A DNA stretch of 64,000 nt from contig CANJKZ010001148.1 of assembly GCA_947471745.1 (NCBI GenBank), positions 1,858,281-1,922,280 on the forward strand, in the 5' to 3' direction. Both the position numbers and the translations under genes were made by a program. Position 1 is the stretch's first letter; the number at the start of each line of letters is the position of its first letter. Below are positions 1 through 9,697 of the stretch, one piece after another. Under the pieces are notes generated by a model. It searched no databases and was not told the DNA's origin. It was given only the letters and a program-made list of their open reading frames with translations. This DNA comes from Closterium sp. Naga37s-1 (taxonomy: Eukaryota > Streptophyta > Zygnematophyceae > Desmidiales > Closteriaceae).

Positions 1-1287
1 AGTAAGTGCGTTACTTACCGATATGGTTGGTACCAAAGGTAAGTGCGTTACTTTCCGATATGGTTGGTACCAAGAGTAAGAGCGTTACTTACCCGTATGG
101 TTAGTACCAGGAGTAACTGCATTACTTACCCATATGGTTGGTACCAAGAGGAAGTGCGTTACTTACCCATATGGTTGGTACCAAGAGTAAGTGCGTTACT
201 TACCCATATGGTTGGTACCAAGGGTAAGTGCGTTACTTTCCGATATGATTGGTACCAAGAGGAAGTGCGTTACATATCTATATGGTTGGTACCAAGAGCA
301 AGTGCGTTTCTTACCCGTATGGTTGGTACCAAGATTAAGTGCATTACTTACCCGTATGGTTAGTACCAAGAGTAAGTGCGTTACTTACCCGTATGGTTGG
401 TACCAAGAGTAAGTGCATTACTTACCCGTATGGTTGGTACCAAGGGTAATTGAGCTACTTACCCATATGGTTGGTACGAAGAGTACTTGCGTTACTTACC
501 CGTATGGCTGGTACCAAGATTAAGTGCATTACTTACCCGTATGGTTAGTACCAAGAGTAAGTGCGTTACTTACCCGTATGGTTAGTACCAAGAGTAAGTG
601 CGTTACTTACCCGTATGGTTGGTACCAAGAGTAAGTGCGTTACTTACCCGTATGGTTGGTACCAAGAGTAAGATTGTTACTTACCCATATGGTTGGTACC
701 AAGAGTAGGTGCGTTAGTTACCCATATGGTTGGTACAAAGGGTAAGTGCGTTACTTTCAGATATGGTTAGTACCAAGAGGAAGTGCGTTACATACTTATA
801 TGGTTGGTACCAAGAGTAAGTGCGTCATTTACCCATATGGTTTGTACCAAGAGTAAGTGCGTTACTTACCCGTATGGTTGGTACCAAGAGTAAGTGCGTT
901 ACTTACCCGTATGGTTGGTACCAAGGGGAAGTGAGCTACTTACCCATATGGTTGGTACCAAGAGTACTTGCGTTACTTACTCGTATGGTTGGTACTAAGA
1001 GGAAGTGCGTTACTTTCCGAAATGGTTTGTGCCAAGAGTAAGTGCATTACTCACCCGTATGGTTGTACCAAGAGTAAGTGCGTTACTTACCCGTATGGTT
1101 GGTACCAAGAGTTAGTGCGTTACTTACTGATATGGTTGGTACCAAGAGTTTGTGCGTTACTTACCCGTATGGTTGGTACCAAGAGTAAGTGCGTTACTTA
1201 CCCATATGGTTTGTACCGAGAGTAAGTGCGTTACTTACCCGTATGGTTGGTACCAAGAGTAAGTGCGTTACTTACCCGTATGGTTAG
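1..1287 (-). repeat. 37-bp satellite array, left arm, inverted orientation
   Basis: About 35 head-to-tail monomers of the same 37-bp satellite that fills the right of the window, but reverse-complemented: the plus strand here reads GGTTGGTACCAAGAGTAAG with TGCGTTACTTACCC, whereas after 6605 the plus strand reads the complement. Monomers are diverged, mostly by substitutions such as ATATGG for GTATGG and AGGAAGTG for AGTAAGTG. Rare variants in order (AGTACCAGGAGTAACTGC near 105-122, ACATATCTATATGG near 272-285) match the reverse complement of 10.93-11.2 kb. The array ends at 1287 inside the GGTTGG part of a monomer, where Copia leader sequence begins. The array runs off the left edge of the window. 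No gene is present; open frames here are by-products of the repeat. Confidence 0.97.
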
Positions 1288-1330
1288 AAATAGAGAGGCT
1301 GGAGAGCAAGGGGGAGTTGCTGGTGGTTGA
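1288..1330 (+). other. Copia leader remnant between satellite and gag
   Basis: About 43 bp of purine-rich sequence containing AAGGGGGAGTTG, between the last inverted satellite monomer and the start of the gag region. It should correspond to the untranslated leader of the element. I do not see the complement of initiator tRNA-Met (TGGTATCAGAGC) that most plant Copia elements use as primer-binding site. Confidence 0.5.
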
Positions 1331-2200
1331 GTGGGGACTCACCAACCATCCAACCCTACGTTACCCTCAACTTCTACACCATCTCCTACAACCGTGGATC
1401 CTATGAAGGCTTTCTCTATTGAGAAATTAATGGGGGAGGACTACGAGCACTGGAGCTTCCGCATGAGGCTGATGTACACCCAGTACAAGCTACTGGATCA
1501 GTGGAGGGGAAGGAGAAGATGCCGGAGGCCGCGGAGCTGAAAGGAGCGTGAATGAAGAGATCGTTCGACGCGTACATGCTCATGGTGCAAGCGGTTGGCG
1601 GGCGACAACTTGACCACATCAAGGACCTCTTGGGTGATCCAGAGTGTGGCCCCAAGGCTTGGAGGAAGCTTCTGGATGTGCACTCACCGACACATGCTAC
1701 CGGCATCGTGCTACTCGCGCGGCGGCTGCGCGACATCAAGTTCGTTGATGGAGAGCCGATGCAACCGGTGTTGGATGAGATGCGGGACATCTTCACGAAG
1801 CTCCAAGGCGGCGGTGTGGTGTACCCGGAGCTCGTGCAATGCGTGGAGATCGTGATACGGCTGCCGGAGTCGTGGTCTGCCCTTGCGATCAACCTCAACT
1901 CTCAACAGCCCCGGTGGAGCGTGGATTACATTCGCGCGCGCATCCTTGGCTATGCGGCGGAGTGTGGAGCGCTCGGAGGAGGGGGCTGGCAATGGAGTTG
2001 GAGGTGGAAAGACTGGCTTCAAGAAGAAGTGGAAGGGCAAGAACAAGGACAACTCTAAGGAGGATGGCGGCGGGGGTCAAGGGGAGGTGTGCTTCTACTG
2101 CAAGAAGCGCGGACATCGTTGGCGGAAGTGCTACCAACGACCCAAGGATTGGACCCCGCCTTCATCAAGCAACCAGCGTGGTGGCACGAGGACTGGGTGA
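1331..2200 (+). pseudogene. Copia gag region with CCHC zinc knuckle (fossil)
   Basis: This region encodes the nucleocapsid/capsid part of the Copia polyprotein. Its beginning has the proline/serine/threonine-rich lead followed by a motif of the type F-x-I-E-K-L-x-G-E-D-Y-x-x-W, typical of plant Copia gag (UBN2/DUF4219-like). A basic glycine/lysine-rich stretch precedes a zinc knuckle at 2090-2131 with spacing C-x2-C-x4-H-x4-C, which in the family binds the genomic RNA. The region is part of the broken element and is not given as one intact reading frame. Identification rests on the knuckle, the N-terminal motif and its position ahead of the protease. Confidence 0.82.
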
Positions 2201-2299
2201 GTCATGGGAGCTAGTGGAGAGGAGAAGGAGGAGGAGAAAGGCGGCAAATCTGAGGAGCGGAAGGCCGGGTTCTTCTTCTTCGTGAACGAAGGCGCAACC

Positions 2300-2650
2300 G
2301 ACCTCGCTATGGCTGCCAAGGTTCTTCTACATCCCCTCACCCATTGGGTGATAGATTCCGGGAGCTCTTGGCACATGACTCCTCGTGCGGACCTACTCGA
2401 TGAGATTCAGCTCGCACCCATCTCTACAGTCACATCCGCTACGGGCGCCAAGGCCAAGGTCATGGGCATGGGGTGCGCCAAGTTCATGGGAGTGGATGGA
2501 GAGCTCGTGGGGTTGAATAACGTGTTGTGGGTGCCAGAGTTGTGCGCAAACCTGTTTTCTACAGGCCGGTTGGGAGATGCAGGTGTGAACACCGAGACGA
2601 TTGGCTCGGAGCGCTATCGTGCCTACAACGATGAGCGGCTGATTTGGGAC
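2300..2650 (+). pseudogene. Copia aspartic protease region (fossil)
   Basis: Retroviral-type aspartic protease that in this family matures the polyprotein. The active-site motif W-V-I-D-S-G-S-S-W-H-M-T lies at about 2345-2380, with the catalytic Asp codon at 2354. The W-x-x-D-S-G-x-(S/T)-x-H-M form is characteristic of Copia proteases. A glycine-rich stretch and the hydrophobic N-N-V-L-W-V-P motif about 55 residues on fit the second half of the fold. It sits between gag and the integrase zinc-binding domain, as expected. Confidence 0.88.
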
Positions 2651-2844
2651 CTGCAGTGGAAAGGGGATGTCCACATGCGGATGTGGCAGATCCCGGTCCT
2701 CCCTTGGCGGAAATCGGGCAAGGCGGCAATGGCGGCATCTATGGAGGAGAGCGTCACCGAGGAGGAGCAGCAAGGTGTGCAAGGAGAGGAGCTGATTGGA
2801 GGAAGCGCGGCGGTGAAGGCGTCGGCTACCTCGGGCCAAGCAGA

Positions 2845-3725
2845 TTGGGAGACTTGGCATCGGCGGCTCGCACACGTGGCTGTTTCTACATTGGAGGTGA
2901 TGCACAAGGAGAAGTGCGTGCATGGGCTGCAACTGCAAGGAGATGGCGCTCACTATGGCAGCTGCGAGGCGTGCATGCAAAACAAGTTTGCGCGGTTCCC
3001 GTTTCCACGTGTGGAGGGATCAGCTAAGGCGCCACTGGAGGTGGTGCACACGGACCTGGTGGGTCCTATGAGGACTGAGGGGACTGGGGGAGTGCTGTAC
3101 TTCCTCACCATGGTGGACGAATGGAGCCGTTTCACATGGGCACGTCCCTTGTCCAAGAAGAGCGATGCTGCAGCAGCGATCAAGGAGGATTGGTTGCCGA
3201 TGGTGGAGCGGCAAGCGATGCGGTTGGTGAAGGTGCTGAGAAGTGACCGTGGGGGAGAGTTCCTTGGAGCGGAATTCAGCAAGTTTCTCAAGAGGAACGG
3301 CATCCGACACCAGCTGACCTGCCCTGGAACACCGCAGTAGAACGGCATTGCTGAGCGTGCCAACCGGACCATTGGCGAGGCGGCTAAGACCTTGTTGTGG
3401 GCTGCTGGGATGCCCTACAAGTTCTGGCCTGATGCCGTTCGCCATGTCATCACGGTCAAGAACAGGGTCTTGACACATGTTGGCGACAAGCATTGGGTGC
3501 CGTACGAGCGTTGGCTTGGGAAGAAGCCATCCATTGACATGCTGCGGGTGTGGGGCTGCATGGGGCTTGTGATGGTGCCTAAGGAGCAGAGGCACAAGCT
3601 GGAAGTTGCTGCTGTGTGGGCTGTCCATCTTGGGATGGCTCCTGACTCGAAGGGGTGGCTGATGTGGGACCCCAAGAGCAAGAAGACGCTGGTCAGCCGT
3701 GACGTCAAGTTTGTGGAGGACGTCA
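2845..3725 (+). pseudogene. Copia integrase: GAG-pre-integrase zinc domain and DDE core (fossil)
   Basis: The zinc-binding domain shows His codons at 2858 and 2873 (W-H-R-R-L-A-H) and Cys codons at 2963 and 2972 (C-E-A-C), the HHCC arrangement of Copia integrases. The rve catalytic core follows: H-T-D-L-V-G-P with catalytic Asp at 3053, and R-S-D-R-G-G-E-F with the second catalytic Asp at 3245. Farther on come the usual Copia features of the core C-terminus and the region to about 3725 containing Y-E-R-W and V-W-G-C. In the family this enzyme inserts the cDNA into chromosomes and makes a short target-site duplication. It precedes reverse transcriptase, which defines the superfamily. Confidence 0.95.
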
Positions 3726-4165
3726 TGTACAAGGACTGGCAGCAGCAGCAGCAGATGCAGATTGGCTTGCGTCTGCAGGAGATTGAGCGGTCTGCAGTGG
3801 AGGAGGTTCAGCTGCACCTTGATGAACTCCATGGGTCAGAGCTGACTAGTGACCACAGTGGCGGTGGTGAGCAGCAAGGTGCTGGTCGTGCTGCGGAGGA
3901 GGGGTTGGAGGATGAGTCGGCACGTGTGGACTCACCAACTGAGCCCGAGCCTGCTGCAACCGCCAAGGTCACCAAGAGGAGTGTGCAGAGAGGAGCTTCA
4001 CCACATAGGCAGCAGATTGCAACCCGCGAGAAGAGAGTGGCAGCAGCACCTTCAAGGCTGAAGTATAGCCGTTTGGGAGGACCCAAGCAAGGTGCCATGG
4101 CGGTTCAAGCGGATGAGGGAGAAGATGAGGAGATGGCCTTTTGTTTCTTCACACCCCTGCCTGGA
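3726..4165 (+). other. Low-complexity linker between integrase and reverse transcriptase
   Basis: Variable Copia linker region with little recognisable fold. It has a CAG trinucleotide run encoding poly-glutamine at 3740-3754, followed by acidic, serine- and alanine-rich sequence with basic patches. Such linkers vary greatly between Copia families, so it would be a good family-specific probe. Confidence 0.7.
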
Positions 4166-4169
4166 GAAC

Positions 4170-4960
4170 CAGCCACAGTGGAGGAGGCACTGAGTGGACC
4201 CCAGAAGAAGGAGTGGAAGGCTGCCATGGATGCGGAGTTCAACAGTCTCATTGAGAATGGGACTTGGGAGCTTGTTGAGTTACCCGAGGGGCGACGGCCG
4301 ATCAGCAGCAAGTGGGTCTTCAAGGTGAAGAGTGGAGCTGATGGTGCGTTGGAGAGGTTCAAGAGCCGCTTGGACGCCAAGGGGTTTCAGCAGAAAGAGA
4401 AGGTCGACTTTGGGGAGATCTTCGCTCCCGTTGCTAAGCCAGTGACACTGAGGACTTTGATGGCTGGCGCAGCTGTGAAGGGATGGCACGTGAAGCAGAT
4501 GGATATCACCACTGCGTTCCTCAATGGAGTGCTGCTGGAGGATATCTACATGGCGCAGCCCGACAGTTATGAGGATGGGACCAGCTGGGTGTGCAAGCTT
4601 AAAAAGGCTATCTATGGCCTTAAGCAAGCGCCCAGGTGCTGGTACGAGAAGCTGGAGGAGGTGCTGCTGAGTGGAGGCTTCAAGACGTCCCAAGCGGATC
4701 ACAGCTTGTTTCTGCTCTTGCTGCTGGTGTATGTCGACGACATACTGCTGTTCTCGCCTTCCATGGAGCAGATTGAGAGGACACAGAAGCTGCTGATGGA
4801 CAACTTCAAGTGCAAGATGCTGGGGGATGTCCACTATTACTTGGGGCTGCAGATTGAGAGGGATGTTGAGAGGAGGTGGCTGAAGGTGCATCAGTCATAC
4901 TACATCTCTGGTGTCATGGAGCGGTATGGTGTGACTGGGGGTCGCACTGTGATAACACCG
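4170..4960 (+). pseudogene. Copia reverse transcriptase, RVT_2 type (fossil)
   Basis: The RNA-dependent DNA polymerase domain. The start resembles E-W-x-x-A-M-D-A-E-F followed by N-G-T-W-E-L-V, a hallmark of RVT_2 in Copia. K-W-V-F-K-V-K lies near 4310, and Q-M-D-I-T-T-A-F-L-N-G carries the first catalytic Asp at 4502. Y-G-L-K-Q-A-P-R-C-W-Y lies near 4610-4645, and the catalytic Y-V-D-D box is at 4730-4741. All landmark motifs are in the expected order and spacing. In the family this copies the element RNA inside virus-like particles. It is the best-conserved part of the element and the best one for phylogenetic placement. Confidence 0.97.
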
Positions 4961-5029
4961 TTCCCTGCGGGCTTCAAACTGAAGAAAGCAGCTGAGGAGG
5001 ATGATGTACTCGAGGATGAGCAGCAGAAT

Positions 5030-5690
5030 GAGTACCAGTCACTCATTGGGAGTGTGATGTATGCTGCTGTGCATACGCGACCTGATGCTTCATTCGGAGT
5101 GGGGCAGCTGGCCAGAGTTGTGCAGCGGCCCACTGAGGAGCAGTTGGAGGTGGCAAAGCGCTTGGTGCGCTACCTCGGATCAACGGCATCTGCTGGTGTT
5201 CAGTTTTCAGCTGGCGGCCAGCTGAAACAGATTGGAGCAGATGGGGTCACGCCTGGAACCTTGAAGCTGTCGTGCTTCACCGACGCCACATGGGCCTCAG
5301 AGGATGAGGATCAGTCATCAGTTGGCAGCTTTGTGTGCATGGTCGGAGGTGGACCAGTGAGCTGGAGGTCCAAGAAGCAGAGTGAGATTGCTCAGTCTTC
5401 CGGAGAGGCAGAGTACATGGCAATGTACCATGCCATCAAGGAGATCGTGCTCCTGAGGAAGCTGCTGGAGGACATGTGAGCTAAACAGCAGGGACCTACA
5501 CCACATTTCTCCAACAGCGAGGCTGCTATTGGCATGTCAAATAATCCTATCTTGAATGGGCTGAACAAGCACATGAAGATTAAGTGGCACTGGGTGAGGC
5601 AGATGGTGAAGGAGGGGATTGTTGAGCTTCACCATGTGAAGGCTAGCAAGCAGGCGGCAGATTTCTTACCAAGAGACTTCCCGAGAGCGC
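5030..5690 (+). pseudogene. Copia connection and RNase H region (fossil)
   Basis: Begins with the connection region (Y-Q-S-L-I-G-S-V-M-Y near 5034-5063; R-P-D near 5089) and continues into RNase H. F-T-D-A with its acidic residue at 5282 and G-E-A-E-Y-M-A near 5402-5422 are the Copia RNase H signatures. The C-terminal part has the K-H-M-K-I-K-W-H-W motif near 5566-5592 and a K-A-S-K-Q-A-A-D-F end, matching the usual H-I-x-I-x-Y-H-F-I and Q-x-A-D-I-F-T-K motifs. In the family it removes RNA from the RNA:DNA hybrid. It is part of the broken element. Confidence 0.93.
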
Positions 5691-5822
5691 ACATTGGAAG
5701 TGTGCTAAGATGTGTGGCATGGCATTGCACTAGTGTGGGCAGCAGTGTAATGAGTGCATGTGTGATTGTGTGCATGAGAGTTTGCATGTGTGTGAGTGTG
5801 TGTGCAAGCAGTTGGTTAGTCT
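5691..5822 (+). other. Untranslated TG-rich spacer before the polypurine tract
   Basis: About 130 bp between the RNase H region and the polypurine tract. From roughly 5755 to 5805 it is rich in TG dinucleotides and TGTGTG runs, microsatellite-like. I see no gene in it. Confidence 0.6.
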
Positions 5823-5833
5823 GAGGGGGAGTT
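5823..5833 (+). promoter_or_regulatory. Polypurine tract
   Basis: GAGGGGGAGTT immediately precedes the TGTTGG start of the LTR. A purine run one or two bases upstream of the 3' LTR is the standard plus-strand DNA priming site of LTR retrotransposons, and GGGGGAGTT directly before TGTTGG is a common Copia form. Confidence 0.8.
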
Positions 5834-6020
5834 TGTTGGATGCACGTCATTCTGAGTGCATGTCATCCTAACGTCCTGCCGAGTGCTCGTGCTATTCATG
5901 CGTGCATTGTTTGCATGAGCATATGTCATTGTGCATGGCTGTTGGATATTATCATCTCTGTGCTTTTCTCCAAGTTTAAATGCTTGATCATGCAGGAGAA
6001 ATCCAGAGCTTTCCAACGAT

Positions 6021-6052
6021 ACCAAGATCGCCTTATTCCGACCAAGATCGCC
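6021..6052 (+). repeat. 12-bp direct repeat in LTR U3
   Basis: ACCAAGATCGCC occurs at 6021-6032 and again at 6041-6052, a 20-bp period, about 80-110 bp upstream of the TATA-like box. Short U3 direct repeats are often enhancer elements in plant LTRs; the function here is inferred only. Confidence 0.6.
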
Positions 6053-6133
6053 CAAGTTACAAGATTTCCAAGCTTTGGGAATTCTATCTCATTTTGAGAT
6101 ATTATCTACAATGGGCGATTATTGGGACATGAC

Positions 6134-6140
6134 TATAAAG
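6134..6140 (+). promoter_or_regulatory. TATA-like box in LTR
   Basis: TATAAAG at 6134-6140, about 300 bp into the LTR. It is the best TATA match in the LTR and would place transcript start near 6165, giving a U3 of roughly 330 bp and R-U5 of roughly 440 bp. No transcript evidence is available. Confidence 0.5.
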
Positions 6141-6192
6141 GGATCTTTGGTTGGGTGGTTAGGAAGGCAACTTTGACTTTTGGATAGGGGTG

Positions 6193-6208
6193 GCTAGAAG
6201 TTTCTAGC
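6193..6208 (+). other. Short dyad in the LTR
   Basis: GCTAGAA, a GT spacer, then TTCTAGC: 7-bp perfect inverted arms. It lies downstream of the TATA-like box, so it would fall in the transcribed R/U5 part. TTGCAAATGTTGCAA, two copies of the self-complementary TTGCAA, follows at about 6214-6228. Confidence 0.6.
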
Positions 6209-6235
6209 ATGGGTTGCAAATGTTGCAACACCTAG

Positions 6236-6262
6236 GCAAAATCCAACTAGATTGGATTTTGC
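6236..6262 (+). other. 11-bp perfect stem-loop in LTR
   Basis: GCAAAATCCAA, a 5-nt loop CTAGA, then TTGGATTTTGC. The arms are perfectly complementary. If transcription starts near the TATA-like box at 6134, this stem lies early in the RNA leader (R/U5). It could be a dimerisation, packaging or termination structure, or only a chance dyad. Confidence 0.65.
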
Positions 6263-6605
6263 ATGTGACACCTCAAGGACCTCATGATGAGGGTTGCATC
6301 CTTGCTGCTAGGAAGGTTCCTACCATCCTTCCCTAGCTCTTGGAGAACCCCTTCCCTCTCATGGTTCTCTTGGAGGTTCCCAACTCCAACTTCCTATGCC
6401 TTAAATGCTTGTACTTCCTCCACCATACCAGTCATGCGGCTGCTGGACGTTTCTGAGTCGTTCTCACTCTATAGACCATCTCCACGACTGATTCAACTTG
6501 GAGGTGGTAGCTAAGCCTAAGGCGCAACATCCTACAGAGCGGATTTGCGTTTAGTTGAGTAATGAGTTCGTCGTAAGCTCTCAAAGTGACGGATCCTGAA
6601 CAACA

Positions 6606-8662
6606 AGTAACGCATTTTTTCTTGGTACCAACCATACGGGTAAGTAACGCACTTTTTCTTAGTACCAACCATACGGGAAAGTAACGCACTTACTCTTGGT
6701 ACCAACCATATCGAAGAGTAACGCACTTACCCTTGGTACCAACCATATGGGTAAGTAACGACTTACTCTTGGTACCGACCATATGGGTAAGTACTGCACA
6801 TATTCTTGGTACCAACCATACGGGTGAGTAACGCACAATTTCTTGGTACCAATCATACGGGTTAGTAACGCACTTACTCTTGGTACCAGCCATATAGGTA
6901 AGTAACGCACTTACCCTTGGTACCAACCATATGGGTAAGTAACGCACTTACTTTTGGTACCAACCATATCGGAAACTAACGCACTTACCCTTGGTACCAA
7001 CCATATGGTAAGTAACGAACTCACTCTTGGTACCAACCATATGGGTAAGTAACGCACTTCCTCTTGGCACCAACCATATGGGTAAGTAATGCAGTTAATC
7101 TTGGTACCAACCATATGGGCAAGTAACGCACTTACTCTTGGTACCAACCATATCGGTAAGTAACGCACTTACTCTTGGTACCAACAATACGAGTAAGTAA
7201 CGCACTTACTCTTGGTACCAACCATACGGGTAAGTAACGCACTTACTCTTGGTACCAACCATACGGGTAAGTAACGCACTTTTCCTTGGTACCAACAATA
7301 CAGGTAAGTAACGCACATTTTCTTGGTACCAACCATACGAGAAAGTAACGCATTTACTCTTGGTACCAACCATACGGGTAAGTAACGCACTTTTTCTTGG
7401 TACCAACCATACGGGTAAGTAACGCATTTACTCTTGGTACCAACCATATCGGAAAGTAACGCACTTACCCTTGGTACCAACCATATGGGTAAGTAACGCA
7501 GGTACCAACCATATGGGAAAGTAACGCACTTACTCTTGGTACCAATCATATCGGAAACTAACGCACTTACCCTTGGTACCAACTATATGGGTAAGTAACG
7601 CACTTACTCTTGGTACCAGCCATATAGGTAAGTAACGCACTTACCCTTGGTACCAACCATATGGGTAGGTAACGCACTTACTCTTGGTACCAACCATATG
7701 GGTAAGTAACGCACTTCCTCTTGGTACCAACCATATGGGTAAGTAATGAAGTTAATCTTGGTACCAACCATATGGGTAAGTAACGCACTTACTCTTGGTA
7801 CCAATCATATCCGAAACTGCCGTACTTACCCTTGGTACCATCTATATGGGTAAGTAACGCACTTACTCTTGGTACAAACCATGTGGGTAAGCAACGCACT
7901 TACTCTTGGTACCAACCATATGGGTAAGTCTCGCACTTGCTCTTGGTACCAACCATATGGGTAAGTAACGCACCTCCACTTGGTACCAACCATATGGGTA
8001 AGTAATGCAGTTACTCTTGGTACCAACCATACGGGTAAGTAACGCACTTACTTTTGGTACCAACCGTACGGGTAAGTAACGCACTTACTCTTGGTACCAA
8101 CCATATCGAAGAGAAACGCACTTACCCTTGGTACCAATCATACGGGTCAGTAACGCACTTACTCTTGGTACCAGCCATATATGTAATATCGCACTTACCC
8201 TTTGTACCAACCATATGGGTAAGTAACGCACTAACTTTTGATACCAACCATATCGGAAACGAAGGCACTTACCCTTGTTACCAACCATATGGTTAAGTAA
8301 CGCACTTACACTTGGTACCAACCATATGGGTAAGTAACGCACTTCCTCTTGGTACCAACCATATGGGTAAGTAATGCAGTTAATCTTGGTACCAACCATA
8401 TGGGTAAGTAACGCACTTACTCTTGGTACCAACCATATCGGTAAGTAACGCACTTACTCTTGGTACCAACCATACGGGTAAGTAACGCACTTACTCTTGG
8501 TACCAACCATACGGGTAAGTAACGCACTTACTCTTGGTACCAACCATACGGTTAAGTAACGCACTTTTTCTTGGTACCAACAATACGGGTAAGTAACGCA
8601 CTTTTTCTTGGTACCAGCCATACGGGTAAGTAATGCACTTACTCTTGCTACCAACCATACGG
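6606..8662 (+). repeat. Diverged proximal satellite segment
   Basis: Monomers here differ more from each other than farther right: poly-T variants (CACTTTTTCTTGG), GCAGTTAATCTTGG (near 7090, 7749 and 8378), CGAAGAGTAACG, and truncated monomers, for example near 7498-7505 where part of the unit is missing. No long higher-order period is obvious. Array edges accumulating divergence while cores homogenise is the usual behaviour of satellites. Confidence 0.75.
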
Positions 8663-9697
8663 GTAAGTAACGCACTTACTCTTGCTACCAACCATACGGG
8701 TAAGTAACGACTTACTCTTGGTACTAACCATTCGAAATAAGTAATGCACTTATTCTTGGTACCAACCATACGGGTAAGTAACGCACTTACTCTTGGTACC
8801 AACCATATAAGTATGTAACGCACTTCCTCCTTGTACTAACCATATCTAAAAGTAACGCACTTACCCTTGGTACCAACCATATGGGTAACTATGCACTCAC
8901 TCTTGATACCAACCATATCGGAAACTATCGCACTTTCCCTTGGTACCAACTATATGGGTAAGTAACGCAATTACTCTTGGTACCAACCATACGGGTAAGT
9001 AACGCACTTACTCTTAATACCAACCATACGGGTAAAAAACGAACTTACGCTTGGTACCAACCATACAGGTAAGTAACGCACTTACTCTTGGTACCAACCA
9101 TTTCGAAGAGTAACGCACTTACCCTTGGTACCAACCATATGGGTAAGTAGTGCACATATTCTTGTTACCAACCATACGGGTAAGTAACGCACTTACTCTT
9201 GCTACCAACCATACGGGTAAGTAACGACTTACTCTTGGTACTAACCATTCGAAATAAGTAATGCACTTATTCTTGGTACCAACCATACGGGTAAGTAACG
9301 CACTTACTCTTGGTACCAACCATATAAGTATGTAACGCACTTCCTCCTTGTACTAACCATATCTAAAAGTAACGCACTTACCCTTGGTACCAACCATATG
9401 GGTAACTATGCACTCACTCTTGATACCAACTATATCGGAAACTATCGCACTTTCCCTTGGTACCAACTATATGGGTAAGTAACGCAATTACTCTTGGTAC
9501 CAACCATACGGGTAAGTAACGCACTTACTCTTAATACCAACCATACGGGTAAATAACGAACTTACGCTTGGTACCAACCATACAGGTAAGTAACGCACTT
9601 ACTCTTGGTACCAACCATTTCGAAGAGTAACGCACTTACCCTTGGTACCAACCATATGGGTAAGTAGTGCACATATTCTTGTTACCAACCATACGGG
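8663..9697 (+). repeat. 517-bp tandem duplication (14 monomers, two copies)
   Basis: Two adjacent blocks of about 517 bp share a string of rare variants in the same order: CCATTCGAAATAAG (8729 and 9246), TTGTACTAACC (8830 and 9347), GAACTTACGCTTGG (9032 and 9549), CCATTTCGAAGAG (9098 and 9615), and GTAGTGCACATATTC (9147 and 9664). By eye only a few differences separate the copies, so the event is recent relative to the divergence between monomers. Exact edges are uncertain by a monomer. Confidence 0.85.

Larger units (their letters stand above)
1288..6605 (+). mobile_element. Ty1/Copia-type LTR retrotransposon, fossil with one LTR
   Basis: A single plus-strand element lying within the satellite. 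Part order is gag, protease, integrase, reverse transcriptase, RNase H, polypurine tract, LTR; integrase before reverse transcriptase is diagnostic of Copia (Pseudoviridae) rather than Gypsy. The coding part is GC-rich and unlike the flanking satellite. A 772-bp LTR (5834-6605) bounded by TGTTG and CAACA closes the right end and abuts a satellite monomer directly. On the left the satellite meets what looks like leader sequence about 45 bp before gag; I recognise no LTR or tRNA primer-binding site there. The copy is broken, with a handful of breaks, but long stretches of coding sequence remain, so it is probably not very old. The usual LTR-pair dating cannot be used because only one LTR is visible. 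Lineage within Copia is left open. Confidence 0.96.
5834..6605 (+). repeat. Copia 3' LTR, 772 bp
   Basis: The LTR starts at TGTTGGATGC right after the polypurine tract and ends at GAACAACA, so its ends form the 5-bp inverted repeat TGTTG/CAACA with the required TG...CA termini. The next base (6606) is satellite, AGTAACGCA, which fixes the outer boundary. Composition is AT-richer than the coding part. It contains a TATA-like box about 300 bp in, a 12-bp direct repeat upstream of it and three dyads downstream of it. I see no second copy of this LTR in the window. A target-site duplication cannot be tested, because the left end of the element does not show the matching LTR edge; by family habit it would be 5 bp, here AGTAA. 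Confidence 0.87.

Noticed and set aside
1288-1330. Second polypurine tract or a nested second element at the left edge
   Set aside because: AAGGGGGAGTTG resembles the 3' tract, but nothing after it resembles an LTR start, and gag follows directly.
2393-4891. Long minus-strand open frames opposite the Copia coding region (for example 2393-2980, 3020-3832, 4280-4891)
   Set aside because: They are antisense shadows of GC-rich Copia coding sequence with no recognisable domain.
6284-6514. Plus-strand open frame inside the LTR
   Set aside because: It lies wholly inside the non-coding LTR, is proline/serine-rich without a known domain, and is explained by chance.
1288-6605. Dating the Copia insertion by LTR divergence
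   Set aside because: Only one LTR is visible in the window, so there is no pair to compare.
7169-7582. Long minus-strand open frame of tandem W-L-V-P-R / Y-G-W-Y-Q-E peptides, and dozens of similar 60-120 codon frames over the array and plus-strand ones in 43-1225
   Set aside because: They follow directly from the 37-bp unit read in any frame, start and stop wherever a variant changes the single stop of the cycle, and have no upstream promoter or conserved length. They are not genes.
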